A DNA stretch of 47,452 nucleotides from Sulfuricurvum sp. Its GTDB lineage: Bacteria > Campylobacterota > Campylobacteria > Campylobacterales > Sulfurimonadaceae. A program made the translations under genes and the position numbers. The DNA is taken from assembly GCF_023229695.1 (NCBI RefSeq), contig NZ_JALNYS010000023.1:1-47452 (forward strand), given 5' to 3'. Shown piece by piece: positions 1-8,037 of the stretch. How positions within the stretch are numbered: the stretch's first letter is position 1; each line of letters starts with the position of its first letter. Under the pieces are notes generated by a model, which was not told the DNA's origin, ran no database searches, and was given only the letters and a program-made list of their open reading frames with translations.

Positions 1-1
1 T

Positions 2-466
2 CTGGAGATAGAGAGGGGGCAGTATGCGAACTTCAAATCCGAAGAGATGCAAAAATACGATCTGATCGCGACGGGAGAGGGGAACTTTGCCTTTACCGAG
101 TTTGCGACCCACCGCGATTCGATGTATGCTACCCTGAAGATTGTGGAAATGATGGTGAACCATAACGTGAAGCTTTCCGAACTGATAGATGCGCTGCCGG
201 AGTTTTTCTACCATATGTCGCAAGTGGAGTGCTCCCAAGCGCTCAAAGGGAAGATGATGCGTATGTTCCTCGAAGATGCCAAAGGGAAAGAGTCTTCGAC
301 CCTTGACGGCGTTAAGATCTGGCTCGATACCGATGACTGGATACTGATGATCCCCGATCAGTACAGCGATCATCTCAACCTCTATATTCAGGCCAGAACC
401 CAAGAAGCAGGGGAAGCAATCGCACAAACCTATACCGCTAAAATCGCAGAGTGGTCGAAAGTATAG
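2..466 (+). CDS. Phosphohexomutase-type protein, C-terminal part (5' end outside window)
   Basis: The frame is open to the left edge of the window, so only about the last 154 residues are seen. The internal ATG at 47 is unlikely to be the true start because coding continues upstream without a stop. The segment DGVKIWLDTDDWILMIPDQY followed by HLNLYIQA resembles the last domain of alpha-D-phosphohexomutases, where the phosphate-binding loop normally reads RPSGTEP. Here that loop is MIPDQYSD, as in the mutase-like halves of long nucleotidyltransferase/phosphomannomutase proteins. A role in sugar-phosphate or NDP-sugar metabolism is inferred from the family. The classic loop is not conserved, so catalytic activity of this domain is uncertain. 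The gene ends 73 bp before the hydrogenase operon and is probably unrelated to it. Confidence 0.55.
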   Translation: MEIERGQYANFKSEEMQKYDLIATGEGNFAFTEFATHRDSMYATLKIVEMMVNHNVKLSELIDALPEFFYHMSQVECSQALKGKMMRMFLEDAKGKESSTLDGVKIWLDTDDWILMIPDQYSDHLNLYIQARTQEAGEAIAQTYTAKIAEWSKV

Positions 467-539
467 GGGCGAAATGAATTTGCAACAAAGTGATGGTATA
501 TTGTTGAACAGAATTTAAAAGAGTGAAGAAGGGGATGTA

Positions 540-2306
540 ATGGATCTGGTATGGATACTTGTTTTGCTGCCGATCGTAGCTTCAGCCGCTTTGGTGAGCA
601 TTACTTCTGAACGGGTACACTATTATCTCTGTTCGGCGGTTTTGATTCTATCGGGGGGAACCGCTTTGACCCTTTACGGTTCTCCGGAGATCTTCACGTT
701 TCACCTCTCTTCTGTAGCGGAAGGGGGGATTGTTGTTGCTGATGTGCTTTTACTCCTCTATTTTGCCTATCAGGGGGTGAAATTCAAGAGCCGAATGGTA
801 ATGATTTTGGCGGTGATGCAACTGCTATTGTATCTTTTCGCGAAATTGATTTCCCCTGTGGAAACGGCACCGGAAATCGTTGTCGATACCCTGTCGAAAT
901 TTATGTTTCTCATTATCAATATCGTGGGCGGAATCATCATACTGTTTTCGATTCGTTATATGAAGGACGAATCGGCGGATCCGTTTAAAAAACGGGTGTT
1001 CATTGCCGGATTGCTCTTTTTTCTCTCGGTAATGAATGCTATCGTTTGTGCCGACTCGATGCTCCTTTTCTTTCTCCTGTTTGAAATGACGACCCTCTCC
1101 TCGTATCTGCTCATTGCATTTCGAAATGACGAAATCAGCCGTAGCAATGCGCTTCGAGCCTTGTGGATGAACCAAATCGGCGGAGTGGTGATACTGTTGG
1201 GGGCTTTAGTTGCTATCAGCGGATTTGATACCCTAAGCATTTCTGAACTCTTGGAACATTCGGGGCAAATGGTCGTGCTATCGGTAGCGCTGTTGAGCAT
1301 GGCGGCATTGGTAAAGGGGGCATCGATCCCTTTTGACGGCTGGCTGTTGGGTGCCATGGTTGCGCCGACACCGGTGAGTGCGATGCTCCATTCGGCGACT
1401 ATGGTTAAAATTGCGCCGTATCTCATTTTGAAACTCTCACCGGCATTGGGGGGGACACTCCTTGGAGAATTTCTCTCCGTTATCGGTGCGTCGGTTTTTG
1501 TCGCCGCCTCCTATCTGGCATTATCCCGTTTTGTTTTCAAAGAGATTCTGGGATATTCGACCATTGCTTTGTTGGGATTGATGATCTCCCTTGCGGCAAT
1601 CGGTACGGAATCAAGCATTTCTATCGCGATGGTCCTTATCCTCTTCCATGCCCTCTCCAAAGCGTTGCTTTTTCTTGCGGCGGGTGTACTGGAAAAACAG
1701 TATCACGTCAAGAGTATCGAAGAGATGAAAGGGATGATACAGCGGGCTCCGAAAACGGTCGGTTATATCGTCTTCGGATTCGTTTCGCTGACACTCCCCC
1801 CTTTCGGTCTTTTTATGGGAAAACTCTTCGCCATTACATCGGTCACCTCGATTCTGCACGAACGCCCTTGGCTGCTAATCGTGCTGCTGGGGATGATTGT
1901 CGGAAGTGTATTGTTGGTTTTGCTCTATTTTAAAGTGGCTTCAGCACTGCTCTCCCACCCCTCCGATACTGTTTTGACCAAGAGGGAGCATCTCCCTTTC
2001 GGCTACCATATTCCGCTGATCTTATTGAGTTTTCTGATCCTTTTTACGGCAGTCGGATATACCCTTGTCCAAAACGATCGGTTACTGGCTCTTTTTGCCT
2101 TGCCGCTGCTGATTGTTTTTCTACTGCCGATAATGATTCGTGCTATGGAACGTTATGACCGTATTCAGCCCTACCATTGCGGGGAAAAAGAGTCTTTTGA
2201 TGCGGCCCTAGTCTATTTTGAACCTTCCGTTTTTACACAACGGCTTATCTACTGGGGATTTGGGGCGATGTTCGTTGCTCTTCTCCTCGCAGGAGCGTTA
2301 TCATGA
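540..2306 (+). CDS. Ech-like group 4 hydrogenase, proton-pumping membrane subunit A (NuoL/HyfB-like)
   Basis: This is a 588-residue polytopic membrane protein of the NuoL/NuoN/Mrp antiporter family. It should carry protons (or Na+) across the cytoplasmic membrane while the hydrogenase arm exchanges electrons. Conserved elements are the FEMTTLSSYLL segment with the family glutamate near residue 182, a lysine at about 259, and the family signature around residues 262-295 (PFDGWLLGAMVAPTPVSAML and onward). The tail carries YDRIQPYHCGEK near residue 545. The start has a GAAGGGGA ribosome site upstream. The stop overlaps the next start (ATGA). Gene order and subunit types match EchABCDEF of Methanosarcina-type hydrogenases. 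Hyf/Coo-type homologues are the alternative naming. The direction in vivo (H2 formation or uptake) cannot be read from sequence. Confidence 0.85.
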   Translation: MDLVWILVLLPIVASAALVSITSERVHYYLCSAVLILSGGTALTLYGSPEIFTFHLSSVAEGGIVVADVLLLLYFAYQGVKFKSRMVMILAVMQLLLYLFAKLISPVETAPEIVVDTLSKFMFLIINIVGGIIILFSIRYMKDESADPFKKRVFIAGLLFFLSVMNAIVCADSMLLFFLLFEMTTLSSYLLIAFRNDEISRSNALRALWMNQIGGVVILLGALVAISGFDTLSISELLEHSGQMVVLSVALLSMAALVKGASIPFDGWLLGAMVAPTPVSAMLHSATMVKIAPYLILKLSPALGGTLLGEFLSVIGASVFVAASYLALSRFVFKEILGYSTIALLGLMISLAAIGTESSISIAMVLILFHALSKALLFLAAGVLEKQYHVKSIEEMKGMIQRAPKTVGYIVFGFVSLTLPPFGLFMGKLFAITSVTSILHERPWLLIVLLGMIVGSVLLVLLYFKVASALLSHPSDTVLTKREHLPFGYHIPLILLSFLILFTAVGYTLVQNDRLLALFALPLLIVFLLPIMIRAMERYDRIQPYHCGEKESFDAALVYFEPSVFTQRLIYWGFGAMFVALLLAGALS

Positions 2307-3121
2307 TTTGGGTATGGATTCTTCTGGCCCCGTTATTGGGTGGACTGGTTTATGGCGGTGAGCGGGTACTGAGAGCACGGATGCAGCGCCGTCAGGGGCC
2401 GCCGTTTTTGCAGCCTTTTTACGATATGTTCAAGTTGATGGACAAACGCTCTTTGATCGTTCACGCTCCCCATGCACTGCTCGCCGTAGGACATTTTTTT
2501 CTCCTCTGGGTTAGTGTCGCGGCGATCTTTTTGGGATGGAATCTCCTCTACATCATTTTTCTCCACCTTTTCGCTCAGGTCGTACTGATCCTCGCGGGGT
2601 ACAGCGTCCGGTCGGTTTATTCGCATCTGGGGGCAAATCGGGAGTTGCTGGCGCTGGTTGCGTATGAACCGATACTGATCCTTGTCTCGGTCGGATTTTA
2701 TCTGGTTTCGGGAAGCTTTGAGATCGGTCGTATCCTTGAGGGGGAGGGGTATCTGGCCCAAATGCCGTTGCTGTTTGCCGCATTGCTGATTATCGTCCCG
2801 ATCAAAGTGAAAAAATCCCCTTTCGATGTTACCGAAGCGCATCAGGAGATTGTCGGCGGCGTTGAGATAGAGTACAGCGGAGTGTTCTACGAGTTTTTGT
2901 ACATGGCCCGTTTCCTTGAATATCTTTTTATTTACAGTTTCATTTTCCTATTCGGCGGTATTTCCTACGGGGTGGGTGCCGTTTTGGTCGCGGCAACCTT
3001 TTTACTGGTTAATCTGGTTGACAATGCGACGGCCCGTGTCCGTACGGGGGATATGGTTAAAATTGTTTACGGCGTGGCGATGAGTCTGGCCGTTATCAAT
3101 ATAGTGGGGATACTTCGATGA
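2303..3121 (+). CDS. Ech-like group 4 hydrogenase, membrane subunit B (NuoH/HyfC-like)
   Basis: This 272-residue membrane protein belongs to the NuoH/HyfC/EchB family, which links the peripheral hydrogenase arm to the membrane. It shows the family signature RMQRRQGPPFLQPFYDMFKL near residues 26-46. It also has SPFDVTEAHQEIVGGVEIEY near 173-192, the acidic loop that faces the quinone-like cavity in complex I. Several hydrophobic segments fill the rest. It overlaps the preceding gene and the following small-subunit gene by 4 bp each (ATGA), so translation is coupled across the operon. The identification is firm for the family. The choice of Ech over Hyf/Coo naming rests on the six-gene set. Confidence 0.85.
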   Translation: MIWVWILLAPLLGGLVYGGERVLRARMQRRQGPPFLQPFYDMFKLMDKRSLIVHAPHALLAVGHFFLLWVSVAAIFLGWNLLYIIFLHLFAQVVLILAGYSVRSVYSHLGANRELLALVAYEPILILVSVGFYLVSGSFEIGRILEGEGYLAQMPLLFAALLIIVPIKVKKSPFDVTEAHQEIVGGVEIEYSGVFYEFLYMARFLEYLFIYSFIFLFGGISYGVGAVLVAATFLLVNLVDNATARVRTGDMVKIVYGVAMSLAVINIVGILR

Positions 3122-3645
3122 AATTTTTTACACCGTTTCGGAAAAAATCACCCTGGATTTTGCACTATAATGCCGGAAGCTGCAACGGATGCGATATCGA
3201 AATCCTAGCGGCTTTGGGACCGAAATTCGATCTTGAACGGTTCGGTGCGATCAATACCGGGAATCCGAAACAATCCGATATTTTTCTGGTAACGGGGCCG
3301 GTGACCTACCGATCGCGTGAACGGCTTGTCGAACTCTATACGCAGATCCCCGAACCGAAAGTCGTTGTGGCGGTCGGATCGTGTACCGATACGGGGGGGG
3401 TGTTTCGGGGGATGTTGAATGTTGAAGACGGGATAGACCGCTATATCCCCGTCGATGTCTACATCCCCGGCTGTGCCGCATCTCCCCAGCTGATTATCGA
3501 CGGATTGGTCAAGGCGCTGGAGATTCTTGAAACCAAGAGCAAAGCGATTGAAAAACCGTTTAAACTTTTCGGAGCTGTTCAGATGATTGGAACCAAGCTT
3601 AGCCGATTGAATATGGCACAAAGGGTCAGACATGACGAAAATTGA
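3118..3645 (+). CDS. Ech-like group 4 [NiFe]-hydrogenase small subunit C (NuoB-like)
   Basis: This 175-residue soluble subunit carries the proximal [4Fe-4S] cluster next to the NiFe site. Four cysteine ligands are visible: SCNGC (C22 and C25), VGSC (C89) and PGC (C119), the arrangement of NuoB and energy-converting hydrogenase small subunits. There is no twin-arginine signal, as expected for a cytoplasmic arm anchored by subunits A and B. The gene overlaps its upstream neighbour by 4 bp and its downstream neighbour by 14 bp. Its length is typical for EchC-like proteins. Confidence 0.88.
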   Translation: MKFFTPFRKKSPWILHYNAGSCNGCDIEILAALGPKFDLERFGAINTGNPKQSDIFLVTGPVTYRSRERLVELYTQIPEPKVVVAVGSCTDTGGVFRGMLNVEDGIDRYIPVDVYIPGCAASPQLIIDGLVKALEILETKSKAIEKPFKLFGAVQMIGTKLSRLNMAQRVRHDEN

Positions 3646-3976
3646 GACGACACTCTCCTCGCTGCTTGCCGATATCGGCACATTCTATGACAAAAAAATA
3701 TGGCATTTCTTGACCGTTAACGGCATCGATCTGGGAGAGGGGAAAATCGAATTGCAGTGGATTTTTTCCAAATACGGGGCCAAAGATGAAATAATCATCT
3801 ATTATCTCATCAGCGAGTATGAAACCGCGATCCCCTCCATCATCGGATTGATCCCCTCCGCCATCATGGGGGAGCGCGAAATCGTTGATATGTTCGGATT
3901 AACGGTTTCCGGGGTAGAAAAAGGGTTGTACCTCGATGAAGATTCCATCCCCCATCCGCTCAGGAGCCAGTCATGA
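3632..3976 (+). CDS. Ech-like group 4 hydrogenase subunit D (NuoC-like)
   Basis: This short 114-residue subunit corresponds to the 30-kDa/NuoC family that holds the small and large subunits together. The segment GEREIVDMFGL near residues 82-92 matches the family signature (EREv-D-FGI). It lies in the EchD position between the NuoB-like and NuoD-like genes and overlaps both, by 14 bp and 4 bp. It carries no cofactor ligands. Confidence comes equally from the short motif and from gene position. Confidence 0.8.
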   Translation: MTKIETTLSSLLADIGTFYDKKIWHFLTVNGIDLGEGKIELQWIFSKYGAKDEIIIYYLISEYETAIPSIIGLIPSAIMGEREIVDMFGLTVSGVEKGLYLDEDSIPHPLRSQS

Positions 3977-5058
3977 AAAAAACCGTTCAGATCCCTCTGG
4001 GGTCTCAGCATATCTCCCTCCTTGAACCGATCCGTTTTAAATTTGAGTGCGAGAACGAGAAAATTATCGGCGTTGATGCCGACGTAGGGTTTGTCCATCG
4101 CGGGGTAGAACTGGCATGCACCCGTAAATTTGAGTTTAAACAGGTAGGCTACGTCGTCGCCCGGGTGTGCGGACTATGCGCCATTACCCACTCCCTCTCC
4201 TATACCCTTGCGGTTGAAAAACTGCTGGGGTACGAAGCCAACGACCGGATTAAATATCTACGGATGCTGATGGTGGAGCTTGATCGTATCCATTCGCATA
4301 TGCTGTGTCTGGCCCATACGGCGGAGAATGCCGGATTCGAAGCCCTCTTTATGCAGATTATGGCGCAACGTGAACCGGTGATGGATATCCAAGAGGCGAT
4401 CAGCGGTAATCGTGTCCAGTTTGACTACATCTCCATCGGCGGGGTGAACCGTGATTTGACCCCCGATCTCTCTGCGCTGATCCATAAAAATCTTGCTGCC
4501 TTATCGGAAAAAGTGGATGCACTGATGATGCTTTTCGATACCAATTGGTCATTGTCGCTTAAATACAAAGGGATCGGGGTGCTGAGTCTGGAAAACGCCT
4601 ATACCTACAATGCACTGGGGCCGCTTGCACGGGCGGCCGGTTTGGCGAGTGACGTCCGTTCCGAGAGCAGCGATCTGCCGTATGAAGCCGTGGGCTACAC
4701 GATGGTATTGGAATCATCGGGCGACATCCATGCCCGCAATTTCGTCCGGCTGCGCGAGATCGTCAATTCGATCGCAATGTGCCGCAATATCGTAGATAAT
4801 CTCCCGGTCGGTGAGATACAAGAGAAGGTCAAAGGGAAGCCGAAAGGGGAAGCGGTGGTTCGTGTCGAAGCACCGCGCGGTGAGCTTTTCTATCTGGTGC
4901 GGGGGAGCGGTCAGAATATCCTTGAGAGGGTCCGGATTAAAACGCCCACTTTTTCAGGTATTCCGGCCATGATGGAGGTGTTTAAAGGATCCCAATACGC
5001 GGATGCTCCGGCGATTCTGGCCTCTTTTGATCCGTGTATGTCCTGTACGGCGAAGTAG
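3973..5058 (+). CDS. Ech-like group 4 [NiFe]-hydrogenase large subunit E (NuoD-like)
   Basis: This 361-residue catalytic subunit carries the NiFe site. The N-terminal ligand pair is RVCGLC (C66, C69) and the C-terminal pair is DPCMSC (C355, C358), so all four nickel ligands are present. This separates it from the NuoD proteins of complex I, which have lost them. The protein stops three residues after the last cysteine (CTAK). It therefore has no cleavable C-terminal tail and should not need a maturation endopeptidase, a condition known from CooH-type enzymes. Ni insertion would still depend on Hyp proteins encoded elsewhere. It is cotranscribed with its neighbours (4-bp overlap upstream, ferredoxin subunit 8 bp downstream). 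Confidence 0.9.
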   Translation: MKKTVQIPLGSQHISLLEPIRFKFECENEKIIGVDADVGFVHRGVELACTRKFEFKQVGYVVARVCGLCAITHSLSYTLAVEKLLGYEANDRIKYLRMLMVELDRIHSHMLCLAHTAENAGFEALFMQIMAQREPVMDIQEAISGNRVQFDYISIGGVNRDLTPDLSALIHKNLAALSEKVDALMMLFDTNWSLSLKYKGIGVLSLENAYTYNALGPLARAAGLASDVRSESSDLPYEAVGYTMVLESSGDIHARNFVRLREIVNSIAMCRNIVDNLPVGEIQEKVKGKPKGEAVVRVEAPRGELFYLVRGSGQNILERVRIKTPTFSGIPAMMEVFKGSQYADAPAILASFDPCMSCTAK

Positions 5059-5066
5059 GAGAGGGT

Positions 5067-5495
5067 ATGTTCAAATCTATGCTTGAAGCGTTTCTAAATC
5101 TATTCAAGCCGCTCCATACGGGCGGCTATCCGGCGAAAGAGATTGTTCTCCCGGACGGCTATCGCGGATTGATCGAATACGACGGCGAAGCGTGTATTTA
5201 TTGCGATAAATGCGAAAAAGTGTGCCCTCCGGGGGCGATTTTGTTTTATCAGCAGGAGAACGGAGAGAAAAAGTATCGCTATAATCCGTGGCTGTGTATC
5301 TACTGCGGCGAATGTGTCCGTGCCTGCCCGAAACCGCAGGAGGCGCTGTGGCAAAGTGAAACGAAGCAGCAGCCCGCCCTGAAAGAGGAGGGGGTCAATG
5401 AACAGTGGTTTGTGTGGGAAGCGGCCTGCCAAAACAGCCGTGAAGCGTATACTACCGCTAAAAAAGCGGCAAAAACGGGTACAAATGAAAAATAA
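5067..5495 (+). CDS. Ech-like group 4 hydrogenase ferredoxin subunit F, 2[4Fe-4S] (NuoI/HyfH-like)
   Basis: The protein has 142 residues with two complete cluster motifs, CIYCDKCEKVCPPGA and CIYCGECVRACPKP, each binding a [4Fe-4S] centre. It should pass electrons between soluble ferredoxin and the small subunit. I chose the ATG at 5067 because AGGAGAGGG lies just upstream. An in-frame ATG at 5034 would lie inside the large-subunit gene and has no ribosome site. The tail after about residue 95 is Ala/Lys/Glu-rich and unlike typical EchF. This is the last gene of the operon. The next gene starts 36 bp later behind its own AAGGAG, so read-through into the uptake hydrogenase genes is possible. 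Confidence 0.85.
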   Translation: MFKSMLEAFLNLFKPLHTGGYPAKEIVLPDGYRGLIEYDGEACIYCDKCEKVCPPGAILFYQQENGEKKYRYNPWLCIYCGECVRACPKPQEALWQSETKQQPALKEEGVNEQWFVWEAACQNSREAYTTAKKAAKTGTNEK

Positions 5496-5531
5496 ATACT
5501 TTCCACGCCACCCTAAAAAAAAGGAGTTATT

Positions 5532-7958
5532 ATGCGTATTGTAATCGTCGGCGGCGGAATATCGGCGGTCTATCTGGCCAACGCCATTATGGAAAAAGCT
5601 CCCCATTCGGAGGTCGTGATTGTTTCGGATGAGATTACCCCTCCGTATGATCGGATCCATCTGTGCGCGCTGGTGGACAAAAGTCAATGCGTCGAATCGA
5701 TCACGTTAGACCTTCATCCGAAAGTGCGTCTGGAATTAAACCAGAAGATTCTTCACATCGATACGGAGGCCAAACGGATTTTAAGCGAGCATGCCCTTTT
5801 TTCCTACGACAAATTGGTCATTGCGACCGGATCGTATCCGAAAGAGCTTTTTGATATTGAGGGGATCACCAACGCTTCGACCTTTCGGAGCGAAAGCGAC
5901 TGTGAAAAAATTGCCGAAGGGATTGTCGGAAAAAATGTCGTGATCGTCGGAGTCGGCCCGATCGGGCTTGAGTTTCTCGATACCCTGATGCGCAATCCGT
6001 CCGCCAAATCGATCACCCTGCTTGCACGAAAAGAGTACCTTTACGGAGCCGAACTGAGCCATGAGGGGGTAACGCTGCTGCGGGGGATATTTGAGCAGGA
6101 TCCCCGGATCCGTATCTGGTTTAACGACGAGATCATTGCAAAAACGATCCATGAAGAGCGGATTACCCAGATTGTGACGAAACACGGAACGATTGAGGAT
6201 CCCTTTTTGGTTTTCGGGGTGGGGATCGATCCCAATATCGGTTTTGCCCGTGAATCACTGGAGTGTGACAAAGGAATCCTGGTAAATGCATCGATGCGTA
6301 CCTCCGATCCCGATATCTATTGTGTCGGTGAAGCGGCCCAGCTGCGAGAGGGCCATTTTATTGCGGGACGGGTCAAAGAGTGTACCCTGCAAGCCGATGT
6401 TGCGGTATCCAATCTTTTGGGATTAGAGGATAAAAAATTCGTTCAGGAGGTATCTATTGACGGGTTGAAGGTGGGGTCGTTCCTGTTTGCCGATCTGCGT
6501 TCACCTACCTATAATCCGAAAGATCCGGAGAATGAGACGATTCAGATTACCCATGAAAACCGGATCGATCAGTACATTGTCAGCCACGATCGGCTGAAGC
6601 GGTTTATCGGGATCAATACGAATATCGACTTACTCCATCTCAAATCCCTGATCGAGAAGGATGAACCGATCGATGCGGCTTACCTCTATTCGAACCGTTT
6701 GGTCAGCGAAAAAGGGAGATTGATCTGTAGCTGCGAGAGTGTCCACGAAGAGGAGCTGATCGACATTATCAAACTCAATGCCGTAACCTCTTTCGGCGAG
6801 TTGAAACCTTTTACCAAAGCGGGACGGGTATGCGGACGATGCCGTCAGGATATCAATGCCTTGATTGCAGCGACACCGGTCGATCCGGAGGAGGCGGCAC
6901 GTCTGAGAGAAGAACGTGAAGCGAAGATCAAAGAAGCGGAACTCTCAACGGTCCGTGCACGGATTGGAAAATACAATACCCTCCATCCAAAAAATCAGCT
7001 CAGTGCCGAGAATCTTGAAGAGGCACTCGAATCGTTTGAGATGAGCCGGGAGTTTAATCGATGGGTATCGATGATCACCGCGACGATGAACCTCCACCCG
7101 GGGTTTGAAGAGGTGGTTAAAGAGGGGGTGACGAACCTCAATAAAATTCCGATTATCTGGCTGGAACTCTCCGATTGCACGGGTAATTCGGAAGGTTTTA
7201 TCAAATCATCCCATCCGAAAATCGATGATCTGATCCTTAAATACATCTCACTCGATTACCATGAGCTGCTGATGGCCGGATCGGGAAATCAGTCCGAATC
7301 GGCGCTGGATGCGATTATCCGTAACGATGCGGGAAAATACGTCCTGATCGTCGAGGGGGCCGTTCCGCTTGGGCTGGACGGGAAGTTTTTACGGATCGGC
7401 CCCAAAGGGGAGACGGGGGCCGCATTGCTACAGCGAGTCGCCAAAGATGCGGCGGCGGTCGTCGCGGTGGGTTCGTGCGCGTATGACGGCGGGGTCGTGG
7501 CGGCCGCACCCAATCCGACCGGTGCCGTCGGGGTGTCGGAGGCACTCGGGCGAACCGATATCATCAATCTCCCCGGATGTCCGGTCAATCCGATCAATAT
7601 CGTCGGGACGCTGCTGCACTTCATCATGTTTGACGAATTTCCGAAACTGGACGGCAAAAACCGTCCCGAATGGGCCTACAGTTTTCTCGTGCATGACAAC
7701 TGCGAACGCCGAGGCCATTATGACCTCGAGGAGTTTGTGCAGGAGTGGGGTGACGAGGGAGCCAAAAAGGGGTGGTGCCTCTTTCAGATGGGGTGCAAGG
7801 GGCCTTACGCCGAACTGAACTGTTCGATGGTGAAGTTTAATGAGGGAACCAGCTGGCCGGTACAGGCGGGGCACGGATGTTTCGGCTGCGGTCAGGGAAA
7901 AATTGCATTTGATGAATACGCCAATGAACGACCGTTAAAGGATGAAACACATGAATAA
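5532..7958 (+). CDS. hupS: Fusion: FAD/NAD(P) oxidoreductase - BFD [2Fe-2S] - uptake [NiFe]-hydrogenase small subunit (HupS)
   Basis: This 808-residue protein has three parts. Residues 1-390 are a pyridine nucleotide-disulfide type oxidoreductase like the N-terminus of NirB (FAD loop GGGISA at 7-12, NAD(P) loop GVGPIG at 140-145). Residues 398-445 are a BFD [2Fe-2S] domain with C399, C401, C434 and C437. From about 515 to the end is a complete group 2 hydrogenase small subunit. The proximal cluster motif is CTGN (C549, N552) in place of CTGC, as in cyanobacterial HupS, where Asn replaces the second Cys. C649 and C683 complete it. Distal ligands H721, C724, C749 and C755 and medial ligands C764, C783 and C786 are present. 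There is no signal peptide, so the enzyme is cytoplasmic. I infer that the fusion couples H2 oxidation to NAD(P)H or to a flavin-linked carrier. hupL follows 75 bp later. Confidence 0.88.
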   Translation: MRIVIVGGGISAVYLANAIMEKAPHSEVVIVSDEITPPYDRIHLCALVDKSQCVESITLDLHPKVRLELNQKILHIDTEAKRILSEHALFSYDKLVIATGSYPKELFDIEGITNASTFRSESDCEKIAEGIVGKNVVIVGVGPIGLEFLDTLMRNPSAKSITLLARKEYLYGAELSHEGVTLLRGIFEQDPRIRIWFNDEIIAKTIHEERITQIVTKHGTIEDPFLVFGVGIDPNIGFARESLECDKGILVNASMRTSDPDIYCVGEAAQLREGHFIAGRVKECTLQADVAVSNLLGLEDKKFVQEVSIDGLKVGSFLFADLRSPTYNPKDPENETIQITHENRIDQYIVSHDRLKRFIGINTNIDLLHLKSLIEKDEPIDAAYLYSNRLVSEKGRLICSCESVHEEELIDIIKLNAVTSFGELKPFTKAGRVCGRCRQDINALIAATPVDPEEAARLREEREAKIKEAELSTVRARIGKYNTLHPKNQLSAENLEEALESFEMSREFNRWVSMITATMNLHPGFEEVVKEGVTNLNKIPIIWLELSDCTGNSEGFIKSSHPKIDDLILKYISLDYHELLMAGSGNQSESALDAIIRNDAGKYVLIVEGAVPLGLDGKFLRIGPKGETGAALLQRVAKDAAAVVAVGSCAYDGGVVAAAPNPTGAVGVSEALGRTDIINLPGCPVNPINIVGTLLHFIMFDEFPKLDGKNRPEWAYSFLVHDNCERRGHYDLEEFVQEWGDEGAKKGWCLFQMGCKGPYAELNCSMVKFNEGTSWPVQAGHGCFGCGQGKIAFDEYANERPLKDETHE

Positions 7959-8037
7959 GATTCTCGGCATCAGCCGTAGCTTTAGTGCTAGGAATTTGAG
8001 AGGGGCTTTGCCCCTCGCGAAGGAGACAAACCAATGA
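7951..8037 (+). CDS. Possible 28-codon bridging reading frame between hupS and hupL
   Basis: The ATG at 7951 overlaps the stop of the fusion gene (ATGAATAA), and the frame's own TGA overlaps the ATG of hupL (CAATGAG). The 28-residue product is basic and has no recognisable family. The frame runs through an intergenic hairpin element. It may exist only to carry ribosomes through the hairpin and couple hupL translation, or it may be chance. No ribosome site of its own is clear. Confidence 0.2.
   Translation: MNKILGISRSFSARNLRGALPLAKETNQ
7963..8016 (+). repeat. Intergenic hairpin element, hupS-hupL copy (divergent)
   Basis: Two hairpins flank the tract TAGCTTTAGTGCTAG. The first is CGGC-ATCA-GCCG (7965-7976). 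The second is GAGGGGC-TTT-GCCCCTC (8000-8016). The second ends three bases before the AAGGAG ribosome site of hupL. The layout resembles the copies at 19771, 23315 and 45465, but the AGCGGCNAGCGTAG core is missing. It is the least certain member of the family. Confidence 0.5.

Noticed and set aside
3973..5058. Large subunit as NuoD of complex I
   Set aside because: Both CxxC pairs that bind nickel are present, and no other Nuo genes accompany it.
5034..5066. Earlier start for the ferredoxin subunit
   Set aside because: It lies in the large-subunit gene without a ribosome site, while 5067 has AGGAGAGGG.
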